Below are positions 41,023 to 54,300 of a DNA stretch of 64,000 nt, piece after piece. The stretch lies in NCBI GenBank assembly GCA_014706295.1, contig JACSVZ010000001.1, positions 39,542,318 through 39,606,317 of the forward strand. Reading direction: 5' to 3'. The stretch comes from Lycocorax pyrrhopterus obiensis (lineage: Eukaryota > Chordata > Aves > Passeriformes > Paradisaeidae). The notes below the pieces were generated by a model. That model saw only the letters and a program-made list of their open reading frames with translations, did no database searches and was not told the origin of the DNA. Each line of letters starts with the position of its first letter. The stretch's first letter is position 1. Position numbers and translations under genes: made by a program.

Positions 41023-44000
41023 CAGTCACTGGGACCATGGGCCAATCCTCCCAAACTATTCAGCACGTTAAGAGACCTGACTCAGCACTCCCATCCCCCC
41101 ACCAAAACAGCTGCTCTGGAGGCTTGCAAGCAAGGACAGAAAAATGGCAATTTCAGAAAAGCGTCTCTCTCAATTATCAGCCAACCAAAAGGCTCATCTC
41201 AGTCTGAGGCCTTTCTTCTTCCCAAATTCCAAAGATCTCCTTCAGATAACAGAGGTGACAGAGCTTCTCAAAAAAGGTCTGCATTAATTTTTAAAAATGG
41301 GAAACACTAAGCAAGCTAACCTAAATACAGAGGTCACTAGCAAACTCTTCTAAAGCAGGAAAGGAACAAACTGCTCCTGCAATTCTGCATAGCGTCTGGC
41401 AAAGGATACTAGCAATTTTTTTTAATGAAGCAATAGATTTTAACTTCACCTTAACATTTATGACAATACTGAATATTATGCAATTATTCCTTGAAGGAGA
41501 GAAATTACTTAGTGTATGCATGCAAATATATTTTCATGTAAAAGTACCAACTTATTTGCTGATTCTAAGGGAATGCATTCACTTGCATAAACCCATATTT
41601 TGTTATTCTACACAATAATGTTATCAGCATTATCATAAGCTCATCAAAAGATTCCATGTTCAAATACCAGTCTTTAAGAAATTGACCTTAATATTTATTA
41701 AATCTTTGACAGACTCACTCAATATAAATGCCATGGATCTCTTTTCTGTCAGCCAATAACAGCACAGATAGAATAGAATAACAGAATAGATACACAAAGA
41801 CAGGACTGAATACACCAATTTGTTTATTGAATCACAATGAACAACATGCCAGATATTCACCCACTGATTGTTTGTTGGAAATTTTGTTTTGGAAACAAAG
41901 GATCATTTATTTGTGTCTCCCTTGCCCTATTTAAGAGAGAACAAAATTAAGTTTCTAGAGAAGAAAAAAATAAAGACCAGCAATTTTCAAGACTCTAAAC
42001 ATCAAATTCTGCAAAAGTACTGTCTATAGCTGTATACTCTTCCATGAATCATTCAGACAATAATGAACAAAAAGACATGCTTTTGTTCAAATCACACACA
42101 GTGGGATTACATGTGAGCTGACCCTCCATGTGTTAATTGAAGACAAAGCTTTGCTTTGAGCTCATTACCGCTCTTACAGATAGACTGGCAAGTTTAGAAA
42201 GTTTAGCGTCCTTCTCAGTTTCCCAATTTAAGAAGTTTGGTTTAAAAGTACAGATGCATACCAGGAAATAAGCCCAAGTTTCATAAGTTCCATCACTACT
42301 TTCAGTGCAAAAGAACAAAGTAGTGCATATGCAAAGATAGGGAGAAAGAAAGAACAAAAAACATCTTCAGCAACTTCATTACAGTTTAACAACATAACAG
42401 TTACATTCTTCAATAAAGAAAAGAAACAGCAGGCAAGTTTTCCTCCTAACTGTATTAATCAGAGTGTCTTGAAAAAATATAAGCAGCCCTAGTGATAAAA
42501 AGATAGATCATTTCACTAGTTCTCACTAGGGGTTTGATCTTCTAGAGCCACTGACATCAAGGGAAGCATGATTATGTCTTAATTGAGACTTTAAATAGTG
42601 CATTTCAGAAAGCAAAATCACATTACCTTGTTTTATTATATTTTTAGAGAACTGAACACACCAGGTTTCTGAAACATAATTAAAAGCTATTTTGAGACTG
42701 CAGCACCAACCAAAAATTCAAACATGTTTTTAGTCACCACATTATTTCAGGAAGTTGTTCAGAAACTGTTCTAGGATCTGAGTGAAAAAGATGAGAAAAT
42801 AGGAGGGCGGAGAGGATCTACAGGAATGTTTGTACTTCCTCCATTTCTGCTTAATTCTGCCAAAAAAACTGTTACAGACTGTCACATTACCAGTATTGTA
42901 ACTAACGTTACCAAATAACAACCCCACCACTACAGAATGTGCCCAGTTCAGAGTAATAACTACCAAATTTCCAAGTTCAGCAGCAAAACATAAAGCAAAA
43001 TAGTGTAAGTGAGCACTTCCATTTCATTAATTTATTTTTGTTACTAAAAAAACAAAAAACGAGCTGCCAACTAAAGTCAGTTATCCTGCTGGTCTAATCC
43101 ATTGAGAACAGAGTTTGTTGTAAATTAAGCCAGGAATCTTCCCTGTAAAAAGAACCTCTGGTACACAAAGCAGTGTACCAGTTATACACAAGAACAGTGA
43201 TAAAAGAAAGCTGCTAAACTGCATAAAAATAACATGTAAGAGATTACCCCAGATTTGGTAAATCCTGGCCAACACCAAGTGTTTAGAATTCCTTTCAACT
43301 TTAACATCACCAGCACCCAGCAGGGTGTATTCAGCATCCCACAGAACCTGCACTTGTTTTTGTATAGGGGCTTAAAAAAAAAACCTCACAGCAACTGTGA
43401 AGTATGAAAGTTGGAGACTTCATTCTCAAATAGAGAATACCACCAGCTCATTATGGAGACTAACACCAAATAATCAACTAAATAAGTAAGAGTCTGTATT
43501 ACACCTAGAACTCAAGCCTAAAGGAACACAGTCAAGGAAGATATGTGGAAGATCTGTTCCACAAATGCTAAGGACAAAAGAACAATCATTTCAGAATCAC
43601 ATTCTTCATTTAAGTTTTTTACTCTGAATCAAAAAGGTGCAAATTATTCTCAAAAGCAGAACCAAATTTATCTTGCTGCCTGTAAAACAAGGTACTTCTT
43701 CAGCTACATAGCTCATTTACTCCATAACAAAGTTGGTAGTTGTAATGGCTTTTTACTTTGAACTTCAACGTAGTATGTGCTTGTCCTTATTCTGAGCAAA
43801 ACCAGTAGACAATAACACATGATCTGCAGTGACTACACAGACAGCATCCACTCAGGACTTTGTTCTAACATTGTGAATGTAACTTCCTCCTAGCACGGCT
43901 CACACTTTTAAGCAGCTGCATGAAAGCTTTTGGAAAAAATAAAATCAGACTATGTATCAGTTCGTGATATACAAAAACCCTACTGAAGTAAAGAGGTTTT

Positions 44001-44548
44001 GAACAATAATTTTTATCAATTCAGACAAAGTGAAAACAGCACCCTCTTGACTCTTTGGTCCTTTCAGAGAAAGCAGCTCCACGATACAATACCACCAGCA
44101 GAGAAGCAAATTTTTAAACAGCTTTCTATTCCCATCCCAAAGTGCAGTTCAGCACCTTCTCAGGGCTGCTGATACAGCTGTTCACCAGCTGTGCTACGAA
44201 TCACCAAAATGATCACTTGAAACCAGATACTTTTAACCTAGATCATTTCAGTGACCCAGTTTTGTAGAGCAGCCTCATAAACAGTCCAGCCATAAGCAAA
44301 AATGCCTAAAGGTTTTTACATCCTGGGTAAAGTTCTTACAAACAGGCTTCTCCCAAAACTCAACTCAGGCTGCAATTACATCCTCAAAATGCAAGAAATC
44401 CACATGTCCAGAAAGCATACTGAAATCTTCTATGTTAAGGTATCTTTTAGATCTGCCTTGAGTTAGTAGCTCGATTCCTCAAATACCTTGAAACAAATAT
44501 GTGCCACCTAGTGCATCAGTCACAGCCAAGCAAATAAAAATAACTTAC

Positions 44549-44602
44549 CAAACGCCTAGCAAATTCTTTATTTTCTGAAAGAAATCCATATCCTGGGTGT
44601 AC
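44549..44602 (-). CDS. PCCA: PCCA exon 5 (human numbering), carries the HPGYGFLSEN signature
   Basis: This 54-nt exon has both phases 0 and encodes 18 residues, VHPGYGFLSENKEFARRL, equal to human residues 139-156. HPGYGFLSEN is a signature shared by biotin carboxylases (AccC, pyruvate carboxylase, MCC alpha, ACC). It helps shape the end of the N-terminal subdomain, next to the nucleotide site. The acceptor reads cttccaag before GTA (AG at 44604-44603), and the donor is GTAAGT from 44548. The exon is too short for an ORF search and was found from the family motif and the splice sites. The residue before the last, Arg155, is Cys in the recalled human protein. A tandem duplication of 21 bp lies about 225 nt upstream in the preceding intron. 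The next intron is about 35 kb, so exact recognition of this very small exon matters. Confidence 0.97.
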
Positions 44603-44826
44603 CTTGGAAGACAAAAAAAAATTCAAGCTGATTGAGTTCTGAAACCAGACACCAAAATTGCTAGAACGTTTTCAGACATTGGGGATGGTGAAGTACATCA
44701 CTAAGCATTTAAATAGGTGGAATACCTTAAGAAACTCTCTTAACACACTGATTTTTCTGCCCTAAGTCAAGTTGTCGAGCTTCCATTTCTGAAACAAACT
44801 TTCCTTACTTAACCAGGGAGAACAGG

Positions 44827-44868
44827 GCTGTTTGCAGAGCAAATGGAGCTGTTTGCAGAGCAAATGGA
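44827..44868 (+). repeat. Perfect 21-bp tandem duplication
   Basis: The unit gctgtttgcagagcaaatgg plus a occurs twice with no gap and no mismatch (44827-44847 and 44848-44868). It sits about 225 nt upstream of the exon 5 acceptor in transcript direction. The identity of the copies suggests a recent event. Confidence 0.97.
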
Positions 44869-46010
44869 CATTTCCTTTGGTGATTCACCTTCTGCTCTTT
44901 TTAGCTCCATTGCAGATTTCCCCATATATGCTCAACCACACTCTCCTCAGTAACCACTGTGAAGTACTCCTCACCCCAAAATATTTCCTGCACTAACTAT
45001 AATAATGGTGCATAGGTCCACAGTCAGCAGCCTCCTACCTCTAGTGACCCTGGCTTCAGAGTACATTATTCTCTCTTCATTAGTCTAAGTCAAGCATCCT
45101 GCCTCGTTTGCTACTCACACCCCAATATACATTCAGCCTAATTACTTGACAGGAGCATGAGAAAGAGTTTTCATTTTACTTTTTGCAAGTCACATAAGAT
45201 GCTGAATCTAATATACTCCGAGAGATAAAGCATAAGCCATTTTATTCACCTCTTTTAAAGAGCCAGTAACTGGGTTTCATAATCAGAAACTCAAAGGGAA
45301 GAAAATACTGGTTTTCTTCATAGGAAAGTTTTTGGCCCCTGAAGGCACTGTACCAAAACATCATGCTTGAAACAAATTACCGTGCTGATCCAACTGTTAA
45401 AGGGTAATTTGTGCTGCTGATACATACACATCAAATTTTATTTTAATAAATTTTCTGTGTACACTAGCTCTGAATAATACATTTATTTCAGTGACAGAAC
45501 AAAGAACATTAGGAATGTGAACATTGACTACATATTAGTTTTTCCTACTGATTCCTGTTAAGCTTTGAATCTCTGGCCAACTTGGAGGGAGAAAGGCAGA
45601 CTTGCCCACATTTACACAAATAAGCTAATGTGCATTTTGTAAACATGCTGAAACAAAAACAATGATGAGATGCACCATTTACCTTCCTGCGAGTAACATT
45701 TATATAACATAGAAAGTGATTCAAACGAAGTTTAAGCAAAAGCCTTTCTGGACACACTTTGTAAAACATTCAAAAAAGCCATTATGGCATATAAAGGGTT
45801 AGCGCTCAAAACTAATTGGGATTTTTTTTTCCCGCAGCAAATTTGGAAATGAACTGAAGCTGCTCCCTGGTGTGAAAGCTGAATCCAGCAGCCACCTGCA
45901 GGATCAGCGACCAGTGCTGCCAGATGCTACAAAGCCTTTGATTTCCAGTAGCGATTTCAGACACATTTAACTCATGTGACATGAACTAACTGGAATAGCA
46001 TATTCAATCA

Positions 46011-46271
<261 letters not shown>

Positions 46272-47310
46272 TTAACAGATGTTCCCAGCAAAAATAATTA
46301 CCATCACCCAGTTATATGCACACAAATCTGATTGTGTCAAAGATTATTTACATACCATAACCACTCTAAAATACACACTGAAATTACCAACACTGGCATA
46401 CAAGTACTTGCACAATAAATCTCATTTCATTTAACTCTGAGCTTAAGTCACTGTCAAAATGTTTTATTATTCTAATACATTATTTTGAATTTGATTAAAT
46501 AAAATCATGACAAATATAATTTCAGCTTCCTATACTGATCATCTATATGTAAATTCAGACTAAAAACTACTTTGTTACTTGTAACCAGGGTAGTCTAATA
46601 TCTTAATACTTAATAACAAACATTCATGACCAGTTCTAAGCAGGCTCCCCAGGAAGTTGGGGATAATTAGAGTGAATTGAATGAAGGGATGCAATGAGTG
46701 TCCCTGCACAGCATCAGGTCAGCACCATGCACAAATTAAAGCCTATGACTAAAGAGTTCAATATCACTACACGTGAACCAGAAAATCTTGAGAATTATTT
46801 AAGCAGGCTCATGTTTGATTTCTAATCCATTGTATCCTCATTTATATGCATTTGCCAAATATTTTTCAGCCAAACAAAAAAGAGACAAACATCTCCAACA
46901 TTTTACCAGGAATAATAAAATAGCTTTGTTTGAAGTTAGAAGTCTTCTTACATCTCACACGAATGCTTAAGTTTAAAAAGTTTAATTAGATTGGTCTTTA
47001 ACATGTTTTCAGAGTTCAGAATACTTTCTTTGAAGTAAGATACACATATAACCATGAAACCAAACAACCAGTTTTTCCTCATTCTGCTTTTTGCAAGCTC
47101 CCTTTCAGTATGTATTTAAGAAAGCATGCCATTGCTTAAACTAAGATTGTTAGCTGCCAGTAAGACTTGTTTAGAATGACAATTTGACATTTCCAATGCT
47201 TACCAATTTTTAAAACTATTTGATATAATCTTCAGCATTTGAAACTGAGAACACATCGTCTAAAAATGGTGCTCTTTTAGAAAATTAGTATTAACATTTG
47301 AGAAATATAA

Positions 47311-47455
47311 GACCCTGAGATGAGTTCAGTTGGTCAGAATATGATGCAAATAACACCAAGGTTGTGGGTTTGATCCCTGTATGGGTCATTCACTTAAGAG
47401 CTGGACTCTATAATCCTTGTGGGTCCCTTCCAACTCAGAATATTCTGTGATTCTG
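47311..47455 (+). mobile_element. tRNA-Ile-derived SINE with CR1-type tail (TguSINE1-like)
   Basis: The first 80 nt or so follow a tRNA-Ile gene. There is an A-box-like stretch at 47322-47333 (gagttcagttgg), the anticodon-arm region reading caaataacaccaagg, and a B box at 47367-47377 (ggtttgatccc). This runs into ctgtatgggtca, the acceptor-stem end of tRNA-Ile. The next 75 nt are the end of a CR1 LINE (ccttgtgggtcccttccaac, then an attctgtgattctg tail), which lets the CR1 reverse transcriptase copy the element. This head-plus-tail design matches the SINE family described from zebra finch and other passerines. The copy is diverged from tRNA at several sites, so it is not a working tRNA gene. 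It lies antisense to PCCA. Confidence 0.85.
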
Positions 47456-48808
47456 CATAATATTTTTGGTTTATTAACAGGAAATTTCATTCTTTGTGAA
47501 AAGAAACTTCATTTGCAAGTAGCATGAAGCCTGTCAAGTCTGTCAAACTAGTTAGAAGTTATGTAGTCTGGATACACTGTTGGCTCATTCAGAAGAAAAA
47601 AGGCCAGAAAAAAACAAACATCTACAAACACTGACAAGCAGCAGTCAGACAATATTTTGAACAATACAATGAGAAATAAGTAGCAGGTAAATATAACAAA
47701 TGTATCAAACAAGGAAGAAAGTCACTTATTAAGCATTTTAATTTTTTCTTCAGTTTTATTGACTTTTTCTGAACTTAGCAAAAGTTAATCCTACCAACAA
47801 GAAGCACATTAACTTGCCACCTAATTCCATGTTTCCTTCTGGAGACGTATCTTAAATAGTTTGTGAATTTGCTATATTCTCAAGTATATGAGAGTTCACA
47901 TAATCTCCTGGAATTACCACACATTTCACATTTCAACTATTGCTTCTATAAAGTCATAACTGTTTCATTTTATCACTACAGCATTGGTCTCACAATATAA
48001 ACAGAGCAAAACCAAAAAAAATCCTAAGCACTAGCACAGACAATCGTGCAGCAGGTTTTAGTGCTTTCTAGTACATACACCTCAGCAACTAACTAATCTA
48101 TTTTGATCAAATACTACCAAGATTAGCCTGTGTCATCCTTCCTGCAGCACTAAGTTGAAGAAACAGCACGTGCCCCTTTATCTTCATGACCAGTTTATAT
48201 GCTTAAAGTCGTTCTGAATCCCAATGTGGTTTACATTTCTAAACAAAGTCATTCAAGCTTAAGCTTAATTAAGCATGTATGTCTTACAAAACCAAAAGCT
48301 TCCTTATAGAAAAAGACTAAATACCGTTAGCTATTTCTCGGTATCAAGATGCAAATCCCACACCCACCCACTTCTCGCATTAAGACACCAACACAGTCCC
48401 ACTAGTACTAAAAGCAGCCATAGAAGATACTGCAAACCAATTGATTTTTATACATATAAACAGTCTTGTGCACTTTTCCCCAACATTCCCCTGCTCCTTT
48501 CTGAAATGTTTCATTGCTATTCAATTCTTTGGAGTTTCAACTCTTCCTTTCCCACATTACCCTGTAACCTGGTAAATCCATTTCTCCTTGTTCACCTTAC
48601 AAGTTGTTGGTGCCTTCTCTAGTTCAGTGCCAGTTCAGCCTTCAATACACCCCAATATACCTCACACAGGTATAACACAACAGCAAATCAGTAACCATAT
48701 CACATTCATGTTACCTGATACATATCCTCAGAGCACCAGGCAAACCTCTCAAAAAATGTCTCCTTTCCACCTCCACTAGTTCAAAACCTCTGTATTTTCA
48801 GGTCCCAG

Positions 48809-48852
48809 TGACAGCTTTTCCATCTAAGGAAAATCTGACAGCTTTTCCATCT
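48809..48852 (+). repeat. Two direct repeats of 17 bp
   Basis: tgacagcttttccatct occurs at 48809-48825 and 48836-48852, 10 nt apart, perfectly matched. It looks like a small local duplication. Confidence 0.93.
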
Positions 48853-51334
48853 CATATCTACTTTTATTATGAGTAAACCAGCACACATATAAACTGGAAA
48901 TCTGCTACTTCGTAACTCATAATGACAATTCCCCTTAGCATTTAGATTTCTTTGATAATGCACTGTAGTTCATGAAGAATACCCCAAATATTTTAACACA
49001 AATACACCATAGATTTTTTAGTATAGTGCAAATGTAATTACTAGCAAACATTATTACAAAAGCCATCATTTAAGTCTACATGACAACTGAAACTTTCAGC
49101 TTACTACCAAGTGCTACCTACTTGACAAAGTAATTCACCAAACCTTTACCTCTGCAGAAGCCAACTTATAATGAAATAGTTCTAGACAGTAAAAAAAATC
49201 CAGCAACTCCCCTTCCTCAAGCACTACAAATTTCAAATATATTGATTTTCAAATTCAAGGATTGCTTAAGTACTCAACCTAAATGACACAATCCTAGGTA
49301 TTCAAAACCTGTCCCTAACAGTTAAAACCTCAGAGGTGTAATTTCTCCCTTTTCTGTTTTAGTTCATGAAAAAAACCCAGTGTCAACAAAAACAAAGAAA
49401 CAAGTCCCAGGAGGTTCTTGAAAAAACGCAATTCCTTCATAAATATCTGAATTGACCCTGCAATCTCAAGCATGAATGGATAACAACAAAGGCGGGAAAG
49501 CAGTTGAAACTAAGTGCTTAATGGTTTATACTGAAGGTTTTAATCATATTGGGCTACCTGGGCCTCAAGAGATAAATCTCAAGCAGTGACCAAGGGCTTG
49601 TTACATTAGAGAATATAAACAACTAGAAATCATGGAAAGACATCTTGTGTGTAAAAGCAGTTTAATTTCTGTAAAAGCTTTATACTTCAAGTAGTCTATT
49701 TCACAAAGACTAATTATATTTCAAAAACAACAAAAACAGATATTTACCAAAACCTACTGAATCTTCATTTTATAGAACCTCAACCTAATTCAAAAACTAG
49801 AGACTAAATACAGTCACCTTTGGAAATCCAAAACCAAACCAATCACAAACAGCCAACCAGCTCATCACAGACTCCTGTGTCTATGAGAAATAAGCTACTA
49901 ATAATAAAACTCTGGATTTAACAGGAAGTCCTAGCAGAACAACATTAGAATGAATACTATTAAATGGTGTAACTATTTTTGGATTAAGATACAAAGTCAA
50001 CTGGAAATAATTTGAAGTACAACAATCATTTTATTACACAAGTCTTCCTGACCACATACAGATACAAGAACCAGCTCAAGTCCAACAAGCTTATTCATTC
50101 AGAAGCAAACTGCACAGAAGTGGCCACTGGTTACAGAGCTAGCTTAGGTCCAGAAGCCACCTTCACGGGAAGGCACCTAAATCAGCAAATCCTGCCAGAT
50201 CTTTACACAGGAACAGCTTCATGTTTCTTCACTACCTTTCCAGCAAATAGGCAAGTAAAGCAAGGAGTCCATCGGGGACGACTTGCCAGTCATTTTTGGC
50301 CTGGACTGGTTTCAGGCACCACTCCAGGCTGCAGCAGCTCTCGGGGTGCAGAGTGCAGTAAGAGGTGGCAACAGCAGCAGCAACTGGATTGGGAGATCCT
50401 TCTACACTATGTTTCAGTATCTCAGGAGGATTCATAAACCAGGTTTGGTGCCAGGGCTTGGTATCATACTCTAGAAGACAAATATGTCCATAAGCCAAAG
50501 TTTTGGACATGAACACCACAAAAATAGTCAATATCTGCCTTGCAGATAACCCAGTTTAGAAGGGCTGCACTGAATCAGAGATAGGACATACCCAAATTAC
50601 CTAGACTGTTAGCTCTCCTTTATCCTGGAGAGAAGCACATGTGTTCATTTTACAGTAGAACCCTCTCTTGCCCAGCCATACTCTGAATTTACTGAATCAT
50701 CCTTGTAATTAAACCTGTATCTCAAAAAATCATCATTTCAAGAAATCAAAATTAATAACTTGCTACTTAAAATATACATAGGTCTCCTAGAGGTGTCCTG
50801 TTTAACACAGCAGTATCAAGGTAACCTTCTCCAGGAGCCACTCAGCTGCTGCAGATCAGTGGTTGAAATCTAAATTATAAACAAATTACATTTAAATATG
50901 AATGTCTCTCAACATTTAAACATAGAAAAGTTCTCAGCATGGATACAGAATGTGTTAAAAATTATTTTAAGGCAAAGAACTAAACCACTTACTTTCAGTG
51001 CATATACAATCTATAAAACAATCAAAGACACCAAGAAAATTTACAGATCCCTAGCATTATAATTATTCAGCAGCTCAAGTTTGTTACCTTCTTATAGATC
51101 AGGTTCACGACAAAAAATGCTTTTCTCCCCAATTTGTTTCATAATCATTCTCATTTACTAACTCCAAAAAGTAAAGGCTGACTTTGTCAACAAAGAAAAA
51201 TATATCTACATGCATTTCCTAACAGAGTGTTTAATATCATCTGCATAGTTTCCACAGATGATTTTATATACTTCAGCAGTTCTGAGGCTTATCATGTGAC
51301 AGATGTAATTTACTTCAGTGTAAATGCCTAATTA

Positions 51335-51361
51335 ACACATACACACACATACACACACACT
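51335..51361 (+). repeat. CA microsatellite (interrupted)
   Basis: An ACACAT ACACACACAT ACACACACAC pattern, a CA repeat with two T interruptions, in intron 3. Confidence 0.9.
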
Positions 51362-54300
51362 CACTCCCCTTTTCCTCCATCTCTGAGGAGGTAAATGTCT
51401 GGGATTCCCCAGTGTCCCAGTTTTTCAGAGTAGGTCAGCCTACACATCCCCAGGTCTCAACACAAGTTGATATTCATGCAGCAGAGACAGTTATACTGAG
51501 TTGCAGGCTGCATTTTCCCCCTTATTCTTCTGTTTCAGAATTTATATTACAGGGAAACTGTTATAGCTGCATATACAGTGCTAATCAAATCTAAGAAGCA
51601 ATTAAAACAACCTCAGTGAAGAGAACACTTTTGTTTGGTACACTAGATAAGATTGAGCATTGTTTAGACAAAGAAATCTAATCAAACAAGTCATTCTCCT
51701 TTTATAGCTCAAATCAATATTACACATTGGAACAACATCCGTTGGTGTAAGTGGATTCACTTAATTGGCCCAAACTGCATAATACCGCTCAGCAAGACAA
51801 ATCACAATTAGCTCAACCCATAAAATAGGGCTAATGAGTAAATCCTTTGTAAGGTAGCTAAAAAAAACCAACCACCTCAAATCTTGCCAGCACCATTGCC
51901 AAAAGAGACAGACAAAACAGAACAAAAAGCCTGTGCCATTGAACAGTCTTGAGTTTAAAAAAAAAAAACCAAACAGATGCTCAAAAGGTTCAAATTTACT
52001 GCTTTGCCAAAAACACATCTTTCATCTGACCTAAGTGTCTTCAGCAGCTCGACACTAAAATACACACACCAGTAATACAATAAGTATGAGCACATAGTGT
52101 GCAGCATTCATACAGCCTTTAAAGTGCTATCTGCAAAGAAATACTGCCATACGATTACAGCATTTAACCCTAAAACAAAATAATGGAAACATGTCTAAAG
52201 TGCACAAAAAACAAAACTGTGAAAGACATAAATAGCATAACTATCCTATATTTCCCATATTTAATTTTACTCAGCATTACAAAAGCCTAAATAAAAATTT
52301 ATGCAAATAAACAGGCCAACCTGCAGAGTCAACATAAATAGATCTCTCTGCAAGCCTATTTTAACTATTTTAATTTGATGGCCCACAAATAGTTATGCAA
52401 GGACTATGTAAAACAATTCTTCAGCAGCCTTCAAACATGTTTTGGTGAAGGGCATTTACTTAAATTCCCCTCCAAGTCTACACTGACCCTCAAAACAGTC
52501 CATCCATTAGCATCTGCAGTATTAGATCCCTGGTTCACGGACACCAGCTGAGAAAAATAAAATTAAAAAAAATAGCACCCTTTCCTTTACTTCCCAGTCT
52601 TGTCCTTCAAGTTTGCCAACTGGTCAAAAAATGAAGACAGTAAATAGCCCCACTAACTAGGGGCCTCAAAAATCCACAGTTTTCAACTAAAATTAAAATG
52701 AATGGAACCAGGCTGAACTGAATAATCTCTAAAAGATGAGCAACATAAACCAGGCAAAGAAGACTGCATTTCTAACCAAGACTAAGAGAAAGCACATTTC
52801 AACACATATCAAGATTTTCATCTGTTTGCATTCTCACTTATACACATGAATTTATTTTTGTAACCTTAAAAAAGGAAAAAGTAAATCTCAAGTCTCTCTT
52901 CCATGCATGAAGCTCTGGAACATTGTTTGCTGCTAAAAAGACTCACAATTTTACTCGCATCATGAAGAGGAAAGGACTCCCCATTGTACCTAGAGGTCTG
53001 ATCACTCCTACCATGAAAACCAGACCATGCTAAAGCCATCAGAGTGATACTCTGAAACTGTGCTCTGCTTGTGGGACAAGCAAGAAAATACCTCCTGAGT
53101 CCTGAAGACATTACAGATAAGACTCTAGAGAAGAGTTCCAGAATGGCCTTGGCTCCTGAAAGCCTTTTCCTATATATTTGTTCTTTGACAGACAGCTTCA
53201 GTGAAGCACCTTCTAGAACAATGGTGGGAAAGAAGTCTTCTCCATCAGAATTTTATTGCAAGTGTTTATTGTGTTGAACCCTCCAAAACAGTGAAGACCA
53301 GGAACTAGTACACAAGTTTGCTATTGAAAGTTTAACAGAATGAAATAGTTAGTTTGTATCACAACCTCCAACACGTTTTACTCAACATCAATCAGGAACA
53401 ATCAGTCTTTCTTTGGTAGACTAACTGAAACAGTAGAGCAATAGTCACCTTGTTCACTAATCTACCTTTGGGTGAACTGAAGGATTAACAGAGGTAGAGC
53501 AATCAGGAGGGAAAAACCAGAACATTCCATTCTTTAACTCCAAGCCATTGCATCAGTAGTAGAACACACTAACAATCTTGAGGGAAAAGCATTCCCCTTG
53601 CCTCCTTCCACTCGTGTGTCCCTTGCTGGGAGAGCTATCAAGTTCCTTTGCTCAACTGAAGATTAGAGGCTGCCCAGCCACTCAGCACAACCTCTGCTGA
53701 TGTCTGGAGTGCTGTGAATAAAGTCTGCAAGCTTGCAGCTGCACTCATATGTCTGCAGACTATTTTTACTTTGGAATACATTATCTAGAGCAAGCCTCCG
53801 GACAAACAGGACAATTTAAGCTCAGAGCATACACTAATAATTTGGGAAGACACTTAATAAATGTATTTACCAAAGAAAGAGTCTCCATCTGTTGCAGGAA
53901 TTGAGCAATTCATCATATTTATTTAGAGCAGTCCACTATGATCTGTGAGGATGCTTGAGTTACATCTTTGCAATGTATGTGATTCTGCACTTTAAGTGTT
54001 CTAGAAAAAGAATTAAGTTTTTTGTGATGTTAACAAAACAGTGATGCCCTACAGTGTTTTTAGTAGCCTCCCTGCATTTCAAACACATCTGCACCCACAT
54101 GTCAGCCTTTCCCTAATGGAATCTCAGCTTCTAAGCACATTAGCAAAGCAATAGGACAGATCTTTCTCATGCTGTTTCTTTTTCCTGCCTCTCCCAAAAA
54201 CAAGCTCTACCGAGGAATGCATTTGATGCATGCTTCTTTGTTTTGCTTTCTGAAGGAGTTAAGACATGTAGGAGATGGGAAAGCTGGTAGTTAGGTAGGT

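Larger units (their letters stand above)
9474..44548 (-). other. PCCA intron 5 (about 35.1 kb, complete)
   Basis: This very long intron starts GTAAGT at 44548 and ends AG at 9474. It contains three CR1 LINE fragments (21.5, 35.4 and 36.8 kb), short A or T runs and a small CA repeat at 30.1 kb. The longest open frame in the window (173 codons, 11316-11837, plus strand) lies in it but has no recognisable product. No extra PCCA exon is expected here, since exons 5 and 6 join directly at the residues where the human exons join. Most of it shows nothing beyond ordinary AT-rich intron. Confidence 0.9.

Noticed and set aside
47311..47395. A tRNA-Ile gene on the plus strand
   Set aside because: It matches tRNA-Ile in order and has A and B box remnants, but stems are broken by substitutions and it runs straight into a CR1 tail. 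It is a SINE head.
51335..51361. CRISPR-like or satellite array
   Set aside because: It is a simple interrupted CA repeat with no spacers.
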